NCBI RefSeq assembly: GCF_963966145.1
Contig: NC_091047.1
Coordinates: 62,001 to 126,000, forward strand
From: Tenebrio molitor
Taxonomy: Eukaryota > Arthropoda > Insecta > Coleoptera > Tenebrionidae
Direction of reading: 5' to 3'
Length of the DNA stretch: 64,000 nucleotides
Shown: piece after piece, positions 56,305 through 64,000 of the stretch
How the letters are laid out: each line of letters opens with the position of its first letter
Numbering within the stretch: position 1 is the stretch's first letter
Made by a program: the position numbers and the translations under genes
The notes under the pieces: generated by a model
Seen by the model: only the letters and a program-made list of their open reading frames with translations
Told to the model about the DNA's origin: nothing
Database searches by the model: none

Positions 56305-56680
56305 GGTAAAGTCAGAACGAAACATGACATCAGGTGGTTTGTGCAGAAGACGAATGTGGGATTTGTAAATCAGTTGAATCCAGCTTACTTACGTATATGA
56401 CAGTGGCGCAGTCAAAACATTTTTCTTTTGTTTACGCTATACAGAGTGTTAGGGGAATGTTCTGGAGATGAAGATAGTTTTCATTATTCTATTAGAGGTT
56501 CTACAACAAAAATAGATTATCTCGGTGAGAATTTCTTTCATCAGATGCAGAAAATGAGTTTTGGTTAAGTTTTTGCCCCTAAACTGACGATTGTATGATA
56601 CGCCAGTGCCAGCGGTAAATTGGAGAGCGCGCATCCTAAGCTCCGCCCTGTCATGTTTCGTTTTGACTTTACCTCTAACA
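56305..56680. mobile_element. Inverted-repeat element with AGGTAAAGTCAGAACGAAAC ends
   Basis: The left end AGGTAAAGTCAGAACGAAAC continues into ATGACA, and its complement with one change lies at 56645-56675. Confidence 0.6.
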
Positions 56681-57402
56681 GGTTATTATTATTTATGTAT
56701 TCTAAAAAAATCATCCGTCACTACATTGTCATAAAATCAAAGTCATTGCGTCGCAATTTTTTCAACTGATTTGACAACAAACTTTTTTACGCTCTCCTTA
56801 GAACAAATAAAATTCCTCAGTTACGCGTAGATCCTTACGTGACATGTTAATCCCGCACTATATACATCTTTGCATGTACGTCGCAACTACTGTCACCGTC
56901 GCCTGCTAACACATGGCTATGGCTAACACCACAGAACACTCAGTAGTCACAGCAGCAGTTCAGCACTGGCACAAAATGCATTTTCTTTCTCTCTCTCTTT
57001 TGCGCAGAATCAAATTTACGATAGCGGGAGAGGATTCACGTGCATGGTTACGTGATTTGCTGATAATGTAAAGAGGTGTTCTGTGGTGTAAAGGCTATCG
57101 TTATAATATGAAGTTAAACAGCTTAAGAAAGAATTAGACCCTGGGGGCTCTGAATTTAGAAAGAGGGCAGACGGTAGAAGTTTCTCTTAGACGAAGTGCG
57201 CCTCTTCGCACTAGTAGGTGTCAAATACTAATTCCCTTCCCTCGTTATTAGAATTGCCTATCATAAAACGTTAGAGTTCTGGGAGTACTATACTTGCTAT
57301 GTTACTATGTAGAGAGTGGAAAAAACGTTAAACATGACGTCCATAGCAACTTGTGTTTTTGATATTTTGTGTTGCATAACATTAAATTTTCACGGGAACT
57401 CT

Positions 57403-58672
57403 ATACAGGGCAAGTCACATAAGGCTTAAAGTGCCTCTATCGATATTTTAAAAGGACCTTTTGCTTCCTTCAGTGATTTATTGCCCGCTAACAAAGATTG
57501 TCGTAAAAGTGGTGAGCAACCGATCCTCAATAATCCGCAGGTACCATCGAGAGTTTTTGTTACAGGGTAGGTAAATAATACCCTAGTAATGAGACCATCA
57601 TAAACGACCCAAAATGTTAACTAGTGTTTAAAAAGTCTTTTCAAAATATCGATAGACGCACTTTATTTCTGAATTTATTTTGTAGGCAACCAAAAATACT
57701 AATGACGCTAACTACTTGATACCGTTTATAATGTGATTTAATTTAGTAACCAACGTATAAGGCATTCACGATCTTTTTGGGACCGAGTTGGCTATGACCA
57801 TCTAGTGATTTTGTTGGCAGTACATCGGTGATAACTAAATTCCCTAATTGCTTTCAGTTTAGGGTTATATTTTCTGAATAGATACATTGTTGCCGGATCT
57901 CTTAAATCTGGTCTGGCCTTTTTAAATTAAATTAAATCGTTTAATAGAAATTGTTTGTCGTAATGAAATTATTTTGGTAGTTTTGACTGTTCCTTTGGCG
58001 GAGATTTAAATTATTTTTACTTAATAAATCATTTATATAGTTTCTTACGAATATTAAAATAATAAATCTGGCAATGCGGTGGCAAGAAAATGTCGAACAG
58101 ACACTGACAGAAAAAAAAATTGCATCCATTGCATCACTGACTCAGTTAGTCCAACATGAAAAGAAAAAATCATAGCCAACTCAGTCCCAAAAAGATCGTA
58201 AATGCCTAATAGATATAAAATTTTACTAAATTTAGGGAATTTAATGATATCTATTGGCTATATCAGCCAACGTCTGTCATTTTTAATGTCCTTGAAAGTA
58301 CGCAAACTCGCAGCTAAAATTTGAACGTGTTATTAAAAATGCCCCGCAAAGTAAGACATTTATTAAACTCTCAAATTAGTTGTTATTAGTTGTTATTAAC
58401 TTTATTAACATGCTGCGCTCCTAATATCTCTAATAACCTCAATTTTTATATGATGAGATTTTTCACCCTATGTCAAAAGTGTACAATGTTGTCAGCTCTA
58501 TTTTGGGTGTAAATTGCGGTGTTGTGGTTCTTTGATTAAAAAATAAACTATACCTACGTTGATTACTAAATTAAATCACATTATAAACTGTATCAAGTGG
58601 TCAGCGTCATTAGTATTTTTGGTTGCGTACAAAATAAATTCAGAAATAAGCCTTATGTGACTTGCCCTGTAT
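57403..58672. mobile_element. 1.27-kb inverted-repeat element with a nested copy
   Basis: The ends TACAGGGCAAGTCACATAAG are inverted. A second pair of arms (AAAATACTAATGACGCTAAC and complement, about 57685-57760 and 58555-58625) continues inward. A separate element at about 57762-58210 with AGGCATTCACGATCTTTTTG ends sits inside. Confidence 0.7.
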
Positions 58673-58879
58673 ACTGTGAATAACCCTGTATTTTGAATTA
58701 AACACAAAAAAGTCTCTTACTTTGTACTCGTATTTTCGTCTTCTAGTCCGGCACTGCGTTACATAGCTTTTATCATATGATTAAATCAAAAATAATAGCA
58801 GTCGTTACTGTCTGATATACGCAGACCTTAATCTATGATGTCGATGTGTTTCCATTTCAGTACAAATCACAAGTCCAAA

Positions 58880-60214
58880 ATGATCAAACCAACAAAAATT
58901 CACTCCCATTTCGTAACCCAACACGATACTTTGTACAGTATATATAACTCTATGAAGCCCATATACACCGTTTGTAAGGTAATCGGTTTGAGTACACTCT
59001 CTATTGAACAAAACGGTCAACTGAAATCGAAAAAATCCAACTATGTTTATTTTGGTTTGTATTTAACAATTTACACGCTATTAGTTGTTTATTCGTTGGT
59101 ATGTTTTGTCAGATATCATATGAATTTTATTCTCATAAGCAAACACATAATCTTCTTCGAATCTTGTATACTTGCGTTGCTAATGTTATTTGTGATTATA
59201 TTCACGTTTTTCCTCCGAAATATGCAAATAAAAGCGTTAGACTTGTTATCACATGTGGATGTGTACTTCGTGAGAGGCGGTTTTTCTATGCAATATAAGA
59301 ATCTCTTGCAAAAAAGTTACATTATTTTATGTTTCGCGGTAATATCTTTAACGATTCGATCATTTCTTCTGTTTTTAACTCTCCCAGTCAGTCTCATCGG
59401 ACAAGCTACTTTGATCGTATCAATCACAATCAAGGCTTTTTCCAAATATCAGTTTGTCGTTTTCGTTCAACAACTGCAGATGCGCTTTACGAACATCAAC
59501 AAAGCGATACGATTTTTCTTCAGTAAAAATTCTAAAGTGGACAAACTCGTTCTAAACTCTGCCATTAGGAGTGTGTCTCCTCAATTATATTTATTATGTC
59601 GTTTACATTATAAATTAGCGTACGTGGTGCAAAAGATCAATTCAGCATTTGCCGTCCAGTTGCTAGTGTCCATTGGTGTCTCCCTTTGTGACTTACTCCT
59701 TCAAGCTTATTATTTGTATTATATTGCCACGGGTAAAATCCCGATTGTCACAATAATAATGATAGTGTGTCCTGTCATCTGGCTAGTCGATGAAACCGTC
59801 GAAATCTACTGGTTGGTTCATGTTTGTGCAAGCACGTGTGAACAGGCAAATGAAACTCCAACAATTTTACACGAGCTCAGAAATAGTTATTCCGACTTGG
59901 AATTAGAAAATCACGTAAGTATTTGTGCTCCCAAGATCGATATATGGTCCACGATAATTTGTAGATTCAAACTTATTCGCTGCAAATGTTGCATCAGAAG
60001 GTGCAATTCTCGGTTTTGGGATTCTTCGTTGTCGATTACACCCTGATTTATTCGGTAGGAACATCTTTATATTGTTTTTTTTATTGATTTTGTGTTTCAG
60101 ATTATCGGTGCTGTGACAACCTACTTGGTAATTTTTATACAGTTTGATCAATCCTCGAATAATTTGGACGCCTTATTATTGAGCAATAGTACTTACAATA
60201 GCACTCACTATTAG
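58880..60214 (+). CDS. Insect gustatory receptor (7-transmembrane Gr family)
   Basis: Insect Gr proteins are ligand-gated ion channels in taste neurons. The model has exons 58880-59914, 59965-60054 and 60101-60214, all joined in phase 0, giving 412 residues. An in-frame ATG at 58835 would add 15 residues, but the ATG at 58880 has the better context (CAAAATG). Hydrophobic segments are spread as expected for seven spans (for example YVYFGLYLTIYTLLVVYSLV and IIFFESCILALLMLFVIIFT). The diagnostic C-terminal part is split over the short exons: YSLQMLHQKVQFSVLGFFVV, DYTLIYS, and TTYLVIFIQF, which fits the TYhhhhhQF signature. The 50-bp and 46-bp introns are easily read through, which would lose the signature. 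The ligand cannot be inferred. Confidence 0.88.
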
Positions 60215-60968
60215 GTGAAAACTTGTTTGCAATAAACATCACAACACTTGATAGAGTAGACTTACACCAAAGGTATTTTTTGGCGATATAAAACCAATGT
60301 TTTATCAAAAACCAAACTTTATTGTAGGAATCTGATACATTTTTTACATCTAACATCTTTTTCCAATTGCAATCAAGTGTAAATTAGATATTATAACTGA
60401 CAACGTGTCCAAAGATAAAGGCAATTTAAAAGAAACAGCACATTTTTGTTATACCATTTTACATAAAAGCATCCCTATCCTTAAATCATTCAAACAAAAA
60501 CCTGAATTAATGCGTAACTGCAAGTTACTCATTAGTACATACAATAAAGACAACTGACAAACTGAAATTGTTCTTATACAAAACTTGTTGCAATTAAATA
60601 ATTTGCTCAAATGTACCTTACTTTAATCAATTTCTATCAAATTATTAAATATGAAAACAGTACTTTCATATCCATTTCAATTACATTTCGTTGTAATTTT
60701 ACGATGCTTTAAATTATTAAACAGGATATCAATGCATTACAATGTCCAAATAATCAGCTCGTCAATAGATAATGAGCCTAACACGGACACTCCTAGCAAT
60801 AAACATAATGTATTATTGGCAATGCATGTTTGTGAGCGTGATTCTTGCGCGAGTTACCAACTCAATGCATCCAGTTATTGATGCCGTACATAATCCAGAG
60901 AAAATCTCAATACATATTTATGTCGTCGACCATTGGTCGCATCGTTTCACTGTTCAAAAGCAAACTTT
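60215..60968. other. Gap between the gustatory receptor and GADD45
   Basis: AT-rich sequence, the 3' sides of both genes facing each other. I see no exon or repeat of note. Confidence 0.4.
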
Positions 60969-61594
60969 TCATCTTGGCAACTCAACGATGGGTCGAGGAA
61001 ACTCCTCTAAGGTACATTCGTAAAAATCGGTCAATTCTTGTTCAGTGGGTGAAAGCAGCGGGTCCCGTTTTCGTTCTTCATCTTTGGTGATTATGGCACA
61101 GGGGCACTCGATCCGTGATCCCAAGCCGCAATACTCGCCCAGTTTCTCACTACTGTCCACCTAAAAAAAAAAAAAAAAACATTAACGTTATGTTCTTTTA
61201 GTACGAGTAAGTACGAATTATAACCGCGACTATAAGCGCTTTCGTTGCGCGGTGAATCGTTCTGTAATGCTTACCTGTATTACGGGGATGTAATTTTCGT
61301 AACAGAACGCTTGAAGAAGCACGGTTTGAATGTGGGTGGCTGCGTCTCCTGGTCTGGTTAAAGGTAGAACACAGAGCAGGACATCTTCGGATGCTCTTTC
61401 TAAATGAGCGACTGTTGGAGGAAGGCCACATGTAAGACGGCCATCGACCTTGGCCTGGGAAAGGACGGCCTGAAGGGCGCTTCCTAATTTGCTTCTGTAA
61501 TAAAGTGAGGGGTCAGTTAGTATTTTCAGGTCTACCTTGGATTTACGGCCAACCAAATGTTGCCCAATTATTTCATTAATTACCTGTTGATCAT
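60969..61594 (-). CDS. Gadd45: GADD45 family stress protein
   Basis: GADD45 proteins bind and activate MAP3K kinases and other partners in stress and DNA-damage responses. The model has exons 61584-61594 (11 bp), 61275-61494 and 60969-61160, giving 140 residues. The L7Ae-like core reads KLGSALQAVLSQAKVDGRLT, then HLERASEDVLLCVLPLTRPG, DAATHIQTVLLQAFCYENYI and PVIQVDSSEKLGEYCG. The first exon encodes only MIN plus two bases of the next codon. Its ATG has a CAAAATG context, and the phase-2 junction fits an acceptor with a clear pyrimidine tract (CCCCTCACTTTATTACAG). An alternative without this intron reads from an ATG at 61601 and adds an unrelated N-terminus. The C-terminal acidic part holds ELTDFYECTLEEF. 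Confidence 0.88.
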
Positions 61595-63146
61595 TTTGCA
61601 TTTGTCACTATTCTTGAACTTTAAAACACACATGTTTGATTTAGTTTTGTATTCACGAAATATTCGATAATCCACTACTGATCTAAAATAGCCAAATCAC
61701 TAGCACACTTTGCAAAATATTGTGTAATCCAAAATCAAAGTATTTTTCACTGTAACCAACACACACGTAACCTCGAAGTTCTAATGACCAATGACGCTAA
61801 ATATGTCGGTTGGGCTTTTATATACGCAGTTGCAATCGCAGCTGGAGTGGGAGATAAACGAGCGCCGGAGAAGTCATTCGAGGAATACCCAGGTTAAAAT
61901 GTTATTTGATTACTCATTGAGAAAATACGTGTTATTCTGGGTTAAGCGGATATTCCGCGGGATTTTTAGGGAATTGTGTTGTTACTCCGGTAATAACATT
62001 CTCCAGAATTCTTCAACAGAAGACTTCGTAATAAAAATTTCATCTTGATGAAATGTAAAAACTCATTTATGACTCGCAGGAAATTTGATAAGGTAAAATA
62101 GTAATATTTGATAAAAGAATCGATTGAATGGTTTGAATCGTGACACATACGTTGCAAATTTTACTATGAAATGTTTATACATATTATCTAACTGCAAACA
62201 TGTTTTAACGTGTCAGAGAAGATTAAACTGTTCGATACGGTGTGCATTACACGTGACGCACTTTTTATTAATTTATCAAATTTCATTGAAAGTGAGATTA
62301 TAAAGTCTCGCTGTCCACAACAACATGTTTTTTTTATGTGTTTCTATATAACAGATATTTTACGAATTTCAACACACGTAGGTACATTCCGGATTATGTG
62401 AAGTGGTTCGACGAACTTTCAGATGTAAATCGATACATATCTTTTTGGTGTACCTGGAAAGGTGTGTGAATGTACATACAAAAATATTACGGGAATAACT
62501 TCAAATAAAAAAAATATTTTTACGTATATGTAATTGAATACAATACAATACGCTACGGGTATGCCTAATTGTACCTAAATATTTGTAGTGACATGTATCA
62601 TAATAAAAATGAATTAAATTAGGTATGTATGTTGTTTGTTTCACTTTTTTTAGGTAATCAGTACCACATATTCACAACTTCGCATTGACATTTTTGGTTC
62701 CTTTTACAAAATGATAATTTCCGGATCAAGATAAAGGAATATTTTTTTATGTATTTGCAACCTTCTCGTGTCTAGTCTGGTGGTATCGCCTTTCTACAAC
62801 CGCTGTGAATTATTTTGATATGGAAACGCTTGCGCTTGGGTTAATCAAGATTTTGAATTTTCCTATTGGTAAGGGTTACCAAATACACAACACTGGGCGA
62901 TTATTATCGACTTTACTTCTTTATCTTACAGTAATATTTTTGTACGTACTTCATTTTAAAAATGAGTTCATACATAATCGCAACATTCACAACCCCTGTA
63001 CATACATACAACATTTGTGTAATATCCGTATAGTGCGCGTTCACAAAATTCGACTCTTCAACGCCTACTATGAGGTGAAATAAAAAAAAAAAAAAACACT
63101 CGATATATGTATGTATTGTAATAGGTATATGTAATATAATATGATA
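61595..63146. other. GADD45 upstream region to the DUF4804-like gene
   Basis: The first few hundred bases are likely the GADD45 promoter and 5' UTR. From 62050 it is AT-rich, with a half copy of the GTTCACAAAATTCGACTCTT MITE family near 63025-63105. I found no gene. Confidence 0.4.
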
Positions 63147-64000
63147 CTATCCCTCGAATTTTCTTTTCTCGCTTTTATTAACCTTTTTCACGTAGTCTTC
63201 CAATCCGACAACATTCTCAACAGTCACCACTTTCAAATTGGTGGCACATACTTGCGGATTGATGAATGGGTTGTGTAGTTCAGAAATTTGAGTTGAAGAA
63301 GCCGCTGCTGAATCCCCACTGCTTCCCAATTTTTTGTTCCAGAATTCGTTACCGGGCAAAGCATTGCCGTCCCATGCGTATGAAACAACCAACAACTTTC
63401 CCTCATCTGATCCCTTTAGTTTCGAATGTGGCTCTCGTTTGTATATGTGGAGCTTGATTCCTTTCGAAGGGTGTCCCTCAATTGGGATCGTGTCGCCGTG
63501 CTTGTAAGTCAGACACGAGTCGTGATTTATATAAGCGAAACATATGTCGCTGACATTGTACAGGTGTTTTCCAAGAAATTGTATTCGCTTGCCGCAAGAA
63601 TCCATAAATATTTTATTCTGGCACGGAGACTTTTTCCAGACACCCAGACCGATACCTACAACGTGAATGAAGGCGTTGGTGTTTTTCCCCACAGCTCGTT
63701 GATTAGCTTCCATAAACAAGGTGTCCATGGTGAAGATGAGGCGCTTATAATAAACGAAATTATCTAAAATCTCGCCCTTTTTTAGATTGGTGTATCGGCT
63801 TTGCGATGATGTGTTCTTTTTCTCTATTACATCTTTATATTCCAAACAATCTTCACCGTAGAGTTTCGCAAAAAGCTGATGAATTGTTGGAGGTTCCACT
63901 TTCCCGTAACCTTTACTTTTAACGTTCTGAGATGAAGTTATCACCAATTCTTGGTACTCCATCACTTCTTCCTTAACTAATCTCGGTCCTATTATGCCCA
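63147..64000 (-). CDS. DUF4804-like protein, 3' part (5' end beyond the window)
   Basis: An unbroken frame of 284 codons runs from the right edge to a stop at 63147, and the reading frame is still open at base 64000. Blocks that recall the DUF4804 family are NAFIHVVGIGLGVWKKSPCQ, VSYAWDGNALPGNEFWNKKL and SSGDSAAASSTQISELHNPF, then INPQVCATNL. I know this pattern from uncharacterised proteins of some intracellular bacteria and scattered animals; the biochemical role is unknown to me. There is no signal peptide or membrane span in the visible part. The C-terminus is basic (KKVNKSEKRKFEG). I make no functional claim. Confidence 0.55.
   Translation of the reverse strand, partial: GIIGPRLVKEEVMEYQELVITSSQNVKSKGYGKVEPPTIHQLFAKLYGEDCLEYKDVIEKKNTSSQSRYTNLKKGEILDNFVYYKRLIFTMDTLFMEANQRAVGKNTNAFIHVVGIGLGVWKKSPCQNKIFMDSCGKRIQFLGKHLYNVSDICFAYINHDSCLTYKHGDTIPIEGHPSKGIKLHIYKREPHSKLKGSDEGKLLVVSYAWDGNALPGNEFWNKKLGSSGDSAAASSTQISELHNPFINPQVCATNLKVVTVENVVGLEDYVKKVNKSEKRKFEG

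Larger units (their letters stand above)
55667..58834. other. Spacer upstream of SLC46 and the gustatory receptor
   Basis: The two genes are divergent across 3.2 kb. The first few hundred bases are the SLC46 5' region. Elements lie at 56081-56252, 56305-56680 and 57403-58672. Between 56690 and 57400 I see only single-copy AT-rich sequence. Confidence 0.5.

Noticed and set aside
58835..60046. The long unspliced gustatory receptor frame as the full protein
   Set aside because: Its C-terminus after residue 360 lacks the family signature, which appears only when two short introns are removed.
61495..61535. A 41-bp GT-AG intron (GTAGACCTG...TTACAG) in GADD45
   Set aside because: Its removal breaks the frame of the conserved core; the phase-2 donor at 61583 works instead.

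Overview
The window is nuclear DNA of an insect, probably a beetle. It is AT-rich, with many introns of 40-150 bp, start contexts of the CAAAATG type, an insect gustatory receptor, an insect Hairless protein and a very high load of short inverted-repeat transposons. The beetle assignment is inference from gene content and was not tested.

Layout. 1-2179: the two 5' exons of an MTA1-like NuRD subunit (minus strand; the rest lies left of the window). 2814-3542: EMG1/NEP1. 3628-11129: a 12-exon minus-strand gene that I assembled from fragments. It has an EF-hand-like head, a very long coiled coil, an IRAG/LRMP-like block and a C-terminal membrane anchor. 11130-17281: a gene-poor block of nested transposons. 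17282-22119: Hairless, 402 residues in five exons, the last a 35-bp exon that carries the CtBP motif. 23088-23999: RRP36. 26036-27064: ALAD. 27695-31695: eIF4A3. 32061-35258: SF3B2. 38232-39962: a NuSAP-like spindle protein. 40111-40680: mitochondrial ribosomal protein S18A. 41153-42082: a SIAH-like E3 ligase. 44752-47352: a complete pogo-family transposon with an intact transposase. 49951-55666: an SLC46-type transporter. 58880-60214: a gustatory receptor. 60969-61594: GADD45. 63147 to the right edge: a partial gene of the DUF4804 type.

How the genes relate. Several are RNA-machinery housekeeping genes: EMG1 and RRP36 in small-subunit ribosome assembly, eIF4A3 in the exon junction complex, SF3B2 in the U2 snRNP, and mS18a in mitochondrial translation. 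They sit in divergent or tightly convergent pairs (EMG1 and the IRAG-like gene 85 bp apart, NuSAP-like and mRpS18A 148 bp apart, eIF4A3 and SF3B2 365 bp apart). I see no evidence of operons.

Mobile DNA. Introns and intergenic stretches hold dozens of terminal-inverted-repeat elements. Most have Tc1/mariner-like ends with TA targets. One is hAT-like with an 8-bp duplication, one is Mutator-like with a 10-bp duplication, and one is an intact pogo element. Many are nested two or three deep. There are also near-perfect foldback palindromes and a tRNA-derived SINE candidate.

All exon models come from reading splice signals and checking that reading phases join. None has been checked against transcripts or databases.
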